Made by a program: the position numbers and the translations under genes. A DNA stretch of 64,000 nucleotides from contig CM029112.1 of assembly GCA_016859345.1 (NCBI GenBank), forward strand, positions 14,210,089-14,274,088, written 5' to 3'. The notes below the pieces were generated by a model, which did no database searches, was not told the origin of the DNA, and saw only the letters and a program-made list of their open reading frames with translations. The DNA is from Istiophorus platypterus (Eukaryota; Chordata; Actinopteri; Istiophoriformes; Istiophoridae). Below, in pieces: positions 1-42,963 of this stretch (its first letter is position 1; every line of letters begins with the position of its first letter).

Positions 1-311
1 CAGTGATACATGACAGGAAAAACCACTGTTGCCAGGTGCATGGTATGCAGTTAACAGAGCCACCAAAACTTGATAGAGAAACTATTTGAGCTCAGTTTGT
101 GCTCTGCAAACCTATTGTTGCTCTATTCCTTGTCTTCTTCCTGTGATTTCTTCTGAATCCTGCATAAACTTTTTCAAGCATTAACAAATTCTTATAAAAT
201 GCACAGTCAAAAACATATTATATGTTCTAATGTGTCAAGATGGAGCAAAATTACTTTAAAAGTCCCCACATATTACTGACACAAAGCAGCTGTCCTTCAT
301 ATGACAGGTGC

Positions 312-373
<62 letters not shown>
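312..373. repeat. (CT)n(CA)n compound microsatellite
   Basis: About 30 bases of CT repeat run directly into about 28 bases of CA repeat. Intergenic, no link to a gene seen. Confidence 0.95.
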
Positions 374-377
<4 letters not shown>

Positions 378-2639
378 ACACAAAGTTAACACCTGAAAAC
401 TAGATATATCACTACCTTTTGGTGTGATTTAAATCCAAGGCAGAGAAACCAATCCTCGTACTGTGTTGTACGTCCACTGAGCGTAGCTTTTTACACGAGT
501 ACGTCCCACCTTCTAGAGATATGCACAAACGGGAAAAACAAGTCTGGCTTTCCTTATGCTCTTAATCTGTCTTGCTTTCACTCTCCTCTGACTCTCTTGT
601 ATGCACACACTCACGCTCCCTCCCATTCTTCCCACTGCATCTTTGTGAGCCTCTCCTTCCTTATGACAGGCCTTTCCATCAGCAACTGCCTGTGGCTTGT
701 GCCAAGTGGCTAACATGATCTATAACATGCCATTCCAGAAATGTCATGCAGTCCACCTCAAGCTCCCCACCTCCACCAATTCAGTGACGTCAAGTTTCAT
801 TTAAGACTATAATAACAAAGAGGTGAAAAATGGGATTTAATGTTCAAATTATTAAAATAAATAAATAAATAAATACAATAAAATATTTGAATTCAAATTC
901 ATTCTTTGGTTTTTCCTCAAGGGAGAAATGGTATTAGATAAATCAGCATAACTAATTCAAACATTCCTGCCTGCAATTACTTCTCCTTGTGACCATACAA
1001 CCACCCACTGATCAAATTTGACAATAAAATAATTTCATAACAAATATCAAACTTTTTTTTTTATATAATTTTCTGTCCTTTAAAATGCTATTAATTGATT
1101 AAAGGAAATCAGAGTAAATTGTTTAACACTGAAACACTTAATCAATTTAGATTATATTATTATTCATTATTAGGAAAATGACAGAAAGTAATGTCAGGGG
1201 GCCGCACTAACTTTTGAAATGCTTCAAAAATAAAAAAAAAAATATTGATTGAATAATAGTAAGAATGTTTGGACAAGAAAAGAAGATATGCTTATTAATC
1301 CTGTATATGCTTAATTAGTCCTGTATGCTTCAAGAATTTAAAGCAGGTACGATATTGCACTGGGGAAAACCAAACTGTTGGTGAACAGTGACACCAATTG
1401 GTTCTTATAGGTCAGACTCCATGTGTCCCTGCAGCTCTCCTTATGTTTGATTTGATTTTTGCACAGAAAATTTTAAATAGCTGCTGTTAAAATACCAAAA
1501 ATCAAATGATTGACGGCATAGGCATCTGTAGGGTAGAAATACCTGAGCTTCAAACCATAAAGGATTCACCGCCATGCCTTATGTTTTCAGTTCTTTGTTT
1601 TAAAAAGCCTCTAGTTGAGCCCTGCAGACTGATGTCATTATTTTTTTGTCCTACTAAACTAGCAGAAATAATGAACTGGTGGGATATAGGTTATTTTATG
1701 CTCTTTCTTGCTCTGGGTTCAGTTGTATTCAGCTGCTCTGCTACTCAGATGATCCAGTGGTTGTTTACTGTAGAACAATAGTATATATGGACAGAAACCT
1801 TTCTCTGCAGCTGCCTTTCCCTGGGTTGAATTAAAGCCAGTTAAAAACCTGGCTATGAAAATGGGTTTTTGGCCTAATGAACCAAATAATCTGCTAAAAT
1901 GAAAGTTTTCCACATTTTACTACCATTAAGCTAATAATTTGGCATTTTATACTTCTGACATGATACACATGACATTGACCTCCAACAGGTCAGCCTAAGA
2001 GTTTTTTCTGTTGATCTCCACCATTAGCTTGGGATTTACTGTCCTGCTCTCAGCAATGTGTTAATGCCATTGACATGTAGAGAAACACTTATGACCTACA
2101 TCCCAACAGCAGGGGTGAACGCTGTTCCATTGACATTCAAAGGGGGAAACGTAGGACACACCCACCCACTGCCTTTTTTGCCTTTAATGGAAAAGTGCAC
2201 TTTTCAGATGGCAGTTTACTCATCAAAGGTTGCTGGCTGTAGATGGTGTACCCTAAACGTGTGAAAACAAGGCAAGAAATACACAACAGGGGACTCGTGT
2301 TACAGGCCCCTGTTATCTTGGTTATCACTCTCATAGTGACCGAAGTGTTGAATTGCTGTATGAAATTCTGAAAATGATCAGTGTTAACTTCAAGGATTTT
2401 CCCTGTGGCTTTAAATGCCCTTGAATGGTGACTTTGAATAATCCGGCCTGGGACAGGAGCCAGGAGACATAAGCGTTACTACAAACAATCTGTGGCTTCC
2501 TTGGTTCACACATTTGTGTGAACTGGAGCAAGTATTTAGGGCTATCTTTTTTTTTTTTTTTTTTACACTAGAGGGGAGTAGTGATTTTCCTCACATTCTG
2601 CCATCAAGTGGCTGAAAAAGTGAATTTACTACTGACTGG

Positions 2640-2641
<2 letters not shown>

Positions 2642-2693
<52 letters not shown>

Positions 2694-2699
2694 CTATCT
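2642..2699. repeat. (TC)n(TATC)n compound microsatellite
   Basis: A TC dinucleotide run changes into a tetranucleotide TATC run. It lies about 500 bases upstream of the CpG-rich first exon of slc6a16. Confidence 0.95.
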
Positions 2700-3159
2700 C
2701 TGCTGATGGAAAAAAAGATCCACCGTGTTTATTATCAACTCTTGTTTAAAATTTTTGTATAAGAGACTCCTGCTCTTCCGTCGCCTTGAATGAAATACTG
2801 CTTTGGCCGTGCGATAAGAAACATGACGCGGTGCTGACTTTACGCACAGCTTTTACGCTGCTACATTTGCTTTGCGGAGCTACTTTGCAGAAGAGGATTT
2901 TGCGTAAAAACTATATAAGTCCAGGAAAAAAATATATATAACAAGACAGCTACAACATTAAACTGCTGCATGTGACTACTCTTAGTAATGATTGGTTTTC
3001 CTTCGGATATCTATCAACATTTTGCCCATTGTACTTATAAAATTCAAATTCACATATGCGAATGAGCTGCAATCGGGATCATTGCGTTATGTAGTTTATT
3101 AATTATTTAATTTATTTATTATTTTATTTATTTGTTTATTGGATGAGTTTGCTGACCAC

Positions 3160-3752
3160 TCTTGCCGAGTGTAACCACAACCAGACGTCCGGACAAGGCG
3201 CCGTTTTCTTGAGCCGCCGATCGAAGCGCAGAGGGGCGACGAGCGCGGTTCTGTTCCGCCGGCGAGCGTCGCGGTCCCCGGCTCCTCGGCGCCCGCCGGC
3301 GCCGCCGATGCACGGACGGACCCGCGGCGCACGAAGCACGATCGCGGTCGGCGCCTAAGGTATTTTTCCTTGGGTGTTTTCCCAGAGGCTGACCGCTACA
3401 TACACGGTCACATCCAGCGGGGTGTATTCTCGTGTTGTCCGGCCCCGCCGACCGTTTTGGGCAAAGGCAGTTCAGCCCCTTCGCGTCCCCCATTGGCTCC
3501 AGCTGCACCGACTTTCATTTCTTCTGCGGGGTTTTGTTTTTTTTTTTTTTTTTTTTCTTAATCCGACTGCAGAGACTGTTCCGACACACGAAACGTGGCC
3601 ACAAGTTGTCCAAAAAAAACCCCAAACAAACCCAACAACCACCTGGTCGAGAAGAGTTTAAAAGTAGCCTTGTCAGAGGAGCTACCAACACCACAGAACC
3701 CAACACCAGGGCTGCTGGAAACTCCACTCCTCTCCTGGACCGTGCTGTCAGC

Positions 3753-3755
<3 letters not shown>
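3160..3755 (+). promoter_or_regulatory. slc6a16: CpG-rich promoter / 5' leader exon of slc6a16
   Basis: CpG dinucleotides are dense from about 3,180 to 3,500 and scarce on either side, the usual appearance of a vertebrate CpG-island promoter and first exon. The block ends in a strong donor (GTATGT) at 3756, placed directly after an ATG at 3753-3755. The open frames on both strands inside the island are long only because the region is GC-rich; none resembles a protein. The transcription start cannot be placed; no clear TATA box is seen next to the island. Confidence 0.6.
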
Positions 3756-15234
<11,479 letters not shown>

Positions 15235-15571
15235 GCACTCCTGTGGGAAGGTAGTTGCTCATGAAAGGACAAGATTTTGAACCTCTGAAGGGTGTACAAG
15301 CAAGACCCTGCAAGAGAGAGATGGCAAATTGAAAGGAGAAGAGTCATAAACAGAATTATACTTTATCAGAATAAGAGTCTTTGGGTTATACCCTGTCATG
15401 AAATTCAAGCAAGCTCTACATTTCTGACAAGCCAGACAATTTAACTATTTATAAAAGTAAACTTAAATTACCAGTTAAATCAACATCTTTTTAGTTTCTG
15501 AAGTTATGAAACTCAGCTCCTCCTTGTGCATCGCTCCATTTGTTGTCTGAACCACTCATGCTGTTCAGAAA

Positions 15572-16017
15572 AATAAAAACACTCCAAATTATATGAAAAA
15601 GGAAAACTATTCGTTTTGTAAAAAAAAGCATTTATTGGAGGTTTTAGATTAGGAAATTAACAAGCCGCCAGTAAGTCATACTAGGTTTGTCAGTTTATGT
15701 CAGCCTGGTTACATGTGGTTAAAACCAAGTTTTGTAAAGTAACTGGAGCGATTCAACAACTGACAGAAACATGTTTTATGATGAGTATTCTGAAATGTAG
15801 GACAAGAAAAACATTCTACCCTGAGAAACTGTGAGGTGTGTGTGTATGAACGTTGTTATTCAGTTTGTATGTGAAATGAGAGACGTCAGTTGAATAAGTT
15901 TATTTTACATCATATTTTTATCATTTTACCTCATAAGACCACGGCAATGTTTTATGTATGTGTTCACATAGTGTATTTTAGCAGTATTGAATTGTATTAG
16001 ATAAGGACTTAAATAAA
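15572..16017 (+). promoter_or_regulatory. slc6a16: slc6a16 polyadenylation signals (two AATAAA)
   Basis: AATAAA occurs at 15572-15577 and again at 16012-16017, 340 and 780 bases after the stop codon. The second is followed within 30 bases by GT/T-rich sequence and is the likelier main site. The 3' UTR therefore ends 600-800 bases before the leader of slc17a7. Confidence 0.6.
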
Positions 16018-16599
16018 CCTCTAGATGGCAGCAGCCTGACTCAGTGTAGCTTTTTCCTTACCTCTGCAGAGCAATGTTGATCAAATTCCCTTAAATTTGC
16101 ACACGTTCCTCAGAGTCTGAAGTTTTTGTGGGATAGGGTGATATAAAGGAAGATATTTTTACTGCTAGAGCTTCAACAGTTTGAGTAATTTCTTCTCTGT
16201 GAAGTTACCTTTTTGCAGCTTGTTACTTAATGAGGCTTGTTTTTTCAATTGGGAGATGAAAAGATCCTGAAAGGCAAGAAGATAAAAAATGAAGATGGTT
16301 CGGTGTAAAATGATGTTCACACAGCAAACTAAAAGGAAAATGATCATAACAGATCAACTGGGTTTTGTTTTTCATCCCCTTCACTGCAGTGTCCGTATGT
16401 CAGTCCTGTAATATTTCCAACTTTCCTTTTAGTGCATGGATGACAGTAGCACTTTGTGATCATGGTAACTGATCGCAGGTTTATACTTGGTACAGGCAGC
16501 TTGAATTAAATTAAACTAATTGAAATATCCAATTCAAGTCATCTGTCCATATCTCAATTAGAGAAAACTGTATTATCGACAGAGACAAAAAAGGAGCAT

Positions 16600-16713
16600 G
16601 ACAATTTTTTTTTTTTCTTTATGCCGCTGGGCCACAGAGGCATGCACCACTCTGTGGGCCATCTGAGAGAGAAGTGGAGGATGGTGCGGGCAGGGAGGGA
16701 TGAAAGGGAGAGA

Positions 16714-16757
<44 letters not shown>

Positions 16758-16830
16758 ACTGCGCGCGTTCAGGCGGGACGGGGGGGCGCGCGGGACATCA
16801 GCACACCGGCCGGGTCAAGGAGCTGCAAGG
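16600..16830 (+). promoter_or_regulatory. slc17a7: slc17a7 promoter / 5' leader with (GA)n tract
   Basis: GC-rich sequence precedes the slc17a7 start codon and contains a pure GA/GAGG run at about 16701-16755, ending roughly 75 bases before the ATG. If transcribed it is part of the leader; if not, it lies in the core promoter. No TATA box is obvious. The preceding gene's last poly(A) signal is at 16017, so all proximal control sequence must fit in about 600 bases or lie in intron 1. Confidence 0.5.
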
Positions 16831-34181
<17,351 letters not shown>

Positions 34182-35459
34182 AAGATTGACAATAATTAAA
34201 AAAAAAAACAAAAAAAGCAAGATAAAGAAAAGAGGAAGATTGTTTTTTTGGAAAGGGATTGTAAGAAAGAGTTACTGCAATACTGAATGGACTTCCTTTG
34301 TGCTCTTGTATGATATTTACAATTGCACATATCAAAAGTATGCATCTGAGTCATTCCACTGTGCGTGTGTGTTTGTGTGTGTTTGTATGTGAGCGTGCCT
34401 ATGCAAGCATGTGCATGCAGGTGTTAGAGTCATTAATGTACATAAACACGTACACCATTCATTTGCAAAAAAAATTGAACTCACCTCCCCCACCACATTT
34501 CCGTGTGTGTGTGAGAGAGTGTGTGAGTGTGTGAGAGTGTTTGTGTGATGGGCTTTTTGCCTGTACAGCAAGTCTCTCAAGCCACTGGCATTGTTGTGTT
34601 GTATTTAAAATTTTATGTGTAAGCCTCAAATTTACTTTTTTTGCTAGGAAAGCACCTTTAGGGCCTCGGTTTTAAAACGTAAAACTTTTTGGCTTGCAAC
34701 ATTGTCAGTGTCAACACAAAATCCTGCCCAGACGGTGATGAGGCATCCAGTTAATTTTGCTTCACCACAGCAACATTATTTTTCCAAGGCGTGCATAGTC
34801 AAAATAAACTTTCATGTTGTAGTCAACATGGGTTCATTTATTTGCATCTGTCATGACTTAAACCCTAAGTCACTACTTTCAAACTTTTCAGTCAGAGATA
34901 AAAAAAGGTGCTTAGGTGTTGTATCAGTCTGTGTATGTTTTTCTAAAGCTGTAATGCTTTTGCTAAAACAGGCGGCCCTTAATTTGTGTGTGCATTTGTG
35001 TGTGCAAAGACGCGTGCTTGAGTTTGTGCACAAATCTGCATGTGGTGTCTAGCTGAATCTCACCTGGGTCTGACCTAACTAGGTCATGTCCAGCCAGGCT
35101 TATGGGTCACAAAGCACATATCATGAGTAATCGTCTGACACTTGTGACTTTCCATTTGGTGTGTATGCTCCCATTGGAGAGGTGGCCCAGAGTGACAAGT
35201 AGAGTGTGATAGTTGCTTAACTGTTCCACTGCTTAACCAGCGCGGAACAATAGTTATAATATTCCCAGGCATCACAGCCTGTACTGCCTCTGTTTCTGCC
35301 TTTTTCTGTATCTGTGGCTGCCTCTCTCTGTTCCTCCCTGTGTTCAAGAGGACATTCGCTGTTTTCTCTGTCTCAGTCTTTAATCTCTGTTGGTGCTGTT
35401 TCCATGTCTTTTAAATGTCAGTCATGTTTGAGTTGGTGGGGTCAGAGCTTTTCAGACTG

Positions 35460-35493
<34 letters not shown>

Positions 35494-36612
35494 CGATCGT
35501 GAATGTGTTGTGTTGGGTGCAGGTGCTGAAACATTGTGCGGTGAGCATGTTTTAATGAGCACAGCAGAGCAGTACCCTGTCATCCCTCTCTTCCTTTTAC
35601 ACACAAACACACACACTGGGTGCTATTTCATGCAAGCACAGTGAAGTGCACCATGCTCAGTGCCCAGAGGGAGTGGTGGCACAATATTCTGTATTTATGT
35701 GGCTGCAGGAGGAAAGTGCGCCTATGGCGCACATGGAAACAGGGTTGGACCATCAAAAATATTATCATACATTGTCAGACAGTGCATCAAGGTTTGTTGC
35801 CAATCACATCAGCTCCTCTCATGACATTTAAAAGCAGTACCTTCTCCATCTTAACACACCGACAGCTGGGTAGCGAAGAGGACAGTCCAGATGTGCTTCT
35901 CCTGAAAGGACACTAACATTCTCATACAGGAGGGAAACCATTATATTGTTCAAGTGGCACAGAACAACTTTTTGCACTTGCAACATATAGTAAATGGAGC
36001 CAAGAGATTTAGTCATGAAACATGTGCATGCACAGACGCATACATACACACACGCAAGCAAGCAAATTCTGTATTGTGCTTGTACTCACACGTGATGCCA
36101 ACACTCAGTAATTTATATTTCAATTTAAAACTATATTTGCAGACAGCTCTTTCTCAGATCAAGAATCTACTTCTATTTAACTTATAGAAGGTTGGTGATT
36201 TGAGATCACTTTGATGAGAAAAAAAATACACTGCTGGAATGTTTAAAATGATTTCTTAGAATCAAATGAGGGTTTCATTGTAAAATGTGTTGGTATGTCT
36301 ATAAATTATTTTTAAAAATCGACTAGGGCAAATTATCATTTTGTTTTGAGTGAAATGTCTTAAAGACATGAATGATTATACCTGTAAACAACTTTATTTT
36401 TCGGTGTTGTTGTATCAATGTATTTTTAATCAAGTTTCTTCTTTGTCTCAGTTTATGGATGTTCCAGTGTTGTCCTCCTCCTTCTTGATGAAAAGTGTGG
36501 TTACCTGGTGGGAATCCATGGAAAATTAAGAAAAAAAAAAAAAAAAGGAAACGATAATATAGAGAAAATATTCTGTGTATAAAAGCTGTATATGTGAGAT
36601 ATCCTTGTGTAT

Positions 36613-36618
36613 AATAAA
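36613..36618 (+). promoter_or_regulatory. slc17a7: slc17a7 polyadenylation signal
   Basis: AATAAA about 2.4 kb after the stop codon. The 3' UTR between (34182-36640) is AT-rich, with several short GT/CA stretches, and has no coding potential. A shorter form cannot be excluded. Confidence 0.5.
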
Positions 36619-36940
36619 ATCTAAGCAATTTAAGATGATGTCACTATTTGAGCACCTTCATGTCATCGGGATTTATCACCAAGGAAGCATGATGAGGCAT
36701 TAAATTAGTCTTGATTTTTTTTTTCATCATGAGCACAATATCAGTTCACTCTCTGTCCCTCTCTCTCTCTCCTTCTCTCCGGACAGATGGACGCAGGATT
36801 ATCTCTGTGATTTTAGGCAAAGATTAGATGGGAGAGCTAGGAGAGCAGATGCACCCGGTGGGAGAGTGAGCGAGAAACAGGGACGTCACAGACAAGGGGA
36901 ATTGGGGATGATGAACCAGAGGGTGGGGCAGGATGACTCT

Positions 36941-36983
36941 GTGTGTGTGTGTGTGTGGGTGTGTGTGTGTGTGTGTGTGTGTT

Positions 36984-37061
<78 letters not shown>

Positions 37062-37062
37062 C

Positions 37063-37087
<25 letters not shown>
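36941..37087. repeat. (GT)n microsatellite followed by poly(T)
   Basis: About 120 bases of GT repeat with a few interruptions, then a T tract at 37064-37087. It sits in the intergenic gap between slc17a7 and the ras gene. Confidence 0.97.
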
Positions 37088-37095
<8 letters not shown>

Positions 37096-37320
37096 GTTTC
37101 ACAAGAGGAAAGCTCATTTTATTGCATTTTTCAGGTTCTAACAAATCTGTAATTGGATGTTTTGTACTAGGAAGCTTGGATGAAGTCCCTGGTGGTTTTG
37201 GAAATAATTTCATTGTGGGAACCTCATGGTCACGTTTGTTAATTCTTTTGTCGTGTCTTTATTTTTTAAAGAAATCACCGGCAGTGTCAAAATGCTGCCT
37301 TTTCCCCTTGTCTTTTGCAG

Positions 37321-37437
37321 AACAACAGCCTGTAAGATGCCGGTTATGGCCTCAAACAGCTCTTGGCTAATGTGGACAGGCGATGGTTTGGGGGGTAATG
37401 GGTTCGTTACCATGAGCGACCCCTTTACCCCAGACAG
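37321..37437 (+). other. Exon-like block between slc17a7 and ras
   Basis: A strong acceptor (pyrimidine tract ending CTTTTGCAG) precedes 117 bases that end at a GT donor (CAGACAG then GTATTG). An ATG at 37337 opens a frame to the donor, 33 codons plus two bases, starting MPVMASNSSWLMW and ending SDPFTPD. I do not recognise it. Joining it to the downstream ras coding exon puts the Ras frame out of register, so it is not an in-frame alternative start of Ras. It may be a first coding exon of an unknown transcript, a relic, or chance. Confidence 0.25.
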
Positions 37438-38039
37438 GTATTGATAAATGATGATAAACGATGCAGTTATCAAAGCTGCTAATATCAATTCAAGTAGGTC
37501 AACCCTAAACTGCCATAACGCTGGGATGAGCTAAAAGTTGTCTCCACACCAAGAAAACTGCTATTACAGCTCCTGAATAATACAATTAGTACCGATAGTG
37601 ATGTTACTGCTTTTGTAATATTAAAGTTATTGCATTAAGTGACTGCTGTTATTTGTAATAGTCATACTAGTATTGACTCGACCGTGTCGTTATCAATAAC
37701 GATTATACCAGCGATCATATTAATTAATGCTGTGCATTAGCCATCGATTTAAACGAAGTGTGGCGGTTCCACAGTGCGACCACTAGAGGGCGGCGAACAC
37801 TCGTGGTCCAGCCAGAAATATCACACTAAAATATCTGTTGTAAACTTTCAAGATAAGATAATTAGAAGACACCGGTGCAAACTAATGGTCTGATTAAAGC
37901 CCAAGGCAAAACTGATGATATGTACTGGAATGAATCGCATTAGGTAGATGGCTCATGGCGTTTATGACCTGAATCCGGATTGAATCGGTATCAAAGTGAG
38001 AGTGAGTTTTGTGATTGATATTAATCGAAGTAAAAACAT

Positions 38040-38554
38040 CTGCCCTCTGAAAGTCGAGACAATCTGTGAGAGGAGCGGGGCTGCCCGGGGAGGCCACGCC
38101 CAGTCAGGGCTACTCCTGCCTCCGATTGGACGGATTCGCCGCACGGGGGCGGGGTCGCGGACCGGCGCTATGTCGCGATTGGTCCTTTGCGACGTCCGTC
38201 TAACCTGCCGTCGCCTGATTGGTCGCCCGACGAGGGGATTAACGAGAAAACGCTCTGCTTACAATGAATCACAATGGAGACTAAATAGAGCCCCGAGCAA
38301 TTCAGGCGTTTGATTTATTTATAACATAATGTTGGATTTTTACTAGTCGCTTCGGGAAATCCGTAGCTCGCAATCCGACACGTTTTTTTCTCGCCAGGGA
38401 AAACAAGTGGCGGACGAACCCCCGGAGTGTGGCCACAAGTGTTTGGAACAAGGAAACCGTCTCAGGCTAACGTTATGTAGCAAGCTAATCTCGTTTATTC
38501 ATTCGTAAACTGGGCGATCTCTCATCTCACGACCTGTTAAATACCCAACTGTAG
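38040..38554 (+). promoter_or_regulatory. CpG-rich, TATA-less promoter and leader exon of the ras gene
   Basis: CpG-rich DNA begins at about 38,060. Three ATTGG elements (inverted CCAAT boxes, NF-Y type) lie at 38125-38129, 38178-38182 and 38218-38222, and GC-box-like GGGGCGGGG is at about 38,144. No TATA box is seen. A consensus donor (GTAG then GTGAGT) at 38555 ends a non-coding leader exon, and the next acceptor at 38812-38813 lies two bases before the start codon. This layout of a CpG promoter and untranslated first exon is usual for Ras genes. Confidence 0.65.
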
Positions 38555-40496
<1,942 letters not shown>

Positions 40497-42574
40497 CAAA
40501 CTTCACTCAACACAAGCATCCCTTGCAGCACTTGTTTCATGCGCCCCTCTAACACACTGCACCTCCTGTGCCACTTTGGAGACGTCTAGCACAGCCCCAG
40601 ACGGGGAAGCGGGCGTGGCAAAATCCATTTTTACTGCTGTCACAGTTTCCACCAACAGTATGTCAACACAAGATTTGCCAGTTATTCATCCAATGTGTAG
40701 TGTCCATTTAACGCTGTGAATTCAGTTTTTTGATGACCAAACAACAGTTCCTAGTTGAATTTAGTTTTCTTTTTGGTTAAGGTTAGCATTTGTGAAAACT
40801 TAATTTGAGTCTGTGGTAGAATTTTTTTTTTTTTTTTTTAATTTCCAAGAGCCTGTGGAAAATTGTCTGTACAGATGATTCTCCTTTTCTAATTTTTAAT
40901 AGTCCGGCCACTGTTTTCAACTCCTCTTGGCTTTAGGGGTCAAGGGTTCACAGTGGTGCGTCACTGCACTTTTTGGTCACATGGTCACATCAGGTGATGC
41001 ATTGAATTCAAATCTCAAAAATGATTTTAGGATTTAACACACTGTGCATATGAATTGTACAGTGTCCATCCGACCTCATGAGAAAACAGCATCCCACTGA
41101 CTTTCTTGTGAAAGTGTTTCTCTTCTGCCGGTGTTTTTCCATAGGTTGGTATTTCCTAAGGGGTTTGAAACAAAATGGAAACATACAAAGTTTTTTTTTT
41201 TTCTCTCTTTCTCGCAAAGACCATATGTTATTAAAAATGTTGTAGTAGGATAGGATCACAACAGTAACAAAAGCCTCAAAATTGTGTTTCGGACTCCTAG
41301 GTGCACTTTATTCATTCCCTGTTAAGCGTTTATTATTGTAGAATTTAGAATTCATTGTACCGCCATTTCAAAAGTTTACTCAGGAATATGGTGTTTTTCA
41401 GGAACTAAGAAATAACAGACTGAGCTGTTTCGAATGATTGGTTGAGATCTGATGCCTGTTTTCATAGTTTCATGCCATCATTAACTTGTCATTTGAATCG
41501 TCAGCCCTGCTGTTTGCTCCACACAGACACACTGTATTCCAAAGTCCACTTTTAATGCAATTTTTATGTCAGTCCCAGTATTGTTTGTGGTTGAAGTTGT
41601 ATGCCAGTGTGTCCAAGCACAGTTAATGCTACACTGCACTCTACCAGAGCATGTAGTGTGTGTTTGTGTGTGCGCAGATATTCATGTTGTAATACATGAA
41701 ACCACTGAAACGAGTTTTTATCTCAGTAGTCTCACAGTGAATAATGGTATTCAATCATAATTGATACTAGATAAGCATATTCAAAAGCGCAACCACTTTT
41801 TTTTATAGCCGTGTTTGTTTCTTTGATAATTACCATTACTCTTAAATGTAATGGATGGTTACATTTCTATTTTTGTAGCATTTCAAAACAGTTTTCCCCA
41901 ATTAAGAAACCTGAGATCTGCATTAAGAAAATTCTGTCAACATTGTTACTAAAATTCTATCAAAGTTCAACGAGCTAACTTCAGCTGAGATGTATCCTGC
42001 TAACGGAGTGAATCCATCCATGACAGGTTCCCACATATCTTTGCTGTAAAAACCAGTAGGCTTTTACTGCCTGTTTCATTATCTGGATTCTCATTATCTA
42101 ATGTAATTGCATTGTTTAAAAAAAAAAAAAAAAATGTAACTAATGATACAAAAATTTGATTTGATCTGAACAAGTCTGTCACTGACAGCTACGTAAAATC
42201 TGTAATGCACTCTGCTGTAATGAACAAGTAAATGTCTAGCTTTTACATCTGGTCTTTTTTAAACAAGGTGGATCTTTACAGGTAAGGTGTTTTCAAGAGG
42301 ATAAATGTATTCTCACAAGAGATGTTGTTCATGGAAAAAAAGTCAAACACAAAGTAGAGAATGTTTTGCATTTACCCCAAGTCTGATTTGTAATCTCTGA
42401 AAATAGACCTCTTATGTCCTTCAAGAGGGAACAACAAACACTACATCCAGTTTTCTCGCCTAGTTTGTGATCGGAATGATAAGTGGGATTTTTTTTTGCC
42501 CTGGAGGTACAAAGTCAGTAGAGAGAAAGTGATGCAGATTTTGAGATTAGACTGAGACAATAATGAGGAAGGTA

Positions 42575-42580
42575 AATAAA
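42575..42580 (+). promoter_or_regulatory. ras polyadenylation signal
   Basis: AATAAA about 2.1 kb after the ras stop codon, followed by a T-rich segment. The 3' UTR (40497-42600) is AT-rich and non-coding. Confidence 0.5.
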
Positions 42581-42791
42581 GTTCCTCCTTTCATTTCTGT
42601 AAAACTAGAAACTTAGACCTTAATGATGGAACGTACAGCTGAATAGGCAGGTTCATATACAGCAAACCTCCTCACACATAGGACACTGTCCTTTTTGTAA
42701 GTTTAATCACTTCAAATATAATTTTTCCAATAATTGTTAAATAAGTAATGAACACACCTGAAGTCCCAAAAAGATCAGATTGTTTTTCAAT

Positions 42792-42830
42792 TTTATTTTA
42801 CAAAAAGATACTACTTGATGTCATTTTATT
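42792..42830 (-). promoter_or_regulatory. pold1: pold1 polyadenylation signals
   Basis: On the - strand AATAAA is present at 42797-42792 and at 42830-42825, 130-170 bases after the pold1 stop codon. The 3' UTR is therefore very short and ends about 200 bases from the end of the convergent ras transcript. Confidence 0.6.
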
Positions 42831-42963
42831 CATATTAGAAAATATAGAAATAATGTGTGATATATACATGCGTCAGAAGCCCTAAAAAGATGTAGAAAAA
42901 AAACAGGAGTCCAATGTTCTCTATAATGGAGGCAGAAGGGGAATGAGAGTGTGTACCCCTCCC

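Larger units (their letters stand above)
1..3150. other. Intergenic stretch upstream of slc6a16, no gene recognised
   Basis: No open frame here looks like a known protein, and no run of splice-bounded frames could be assembled on either strand. The DNA is AT-rich, with poly(T)/poly(A) tracts, a CT/CA compound microsatellite near 312-373 and a TC/TATC microsatellite near 2642-2699. The longest open frame (1506-1781, 91 codons) has no motif or compositional sign of coding. CpG density rises only after about 3,160, where the next gene's first exon starts. Confidence 0.6.

Noticed and set aside
3128..3508. Overlapping open frames up to 126 codons on both strands in the CpG island
   Set aside because: Stops are rare in GC-rich DNA. 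No frame resembles a protein, and the block is explained as promoter and 5' leader.
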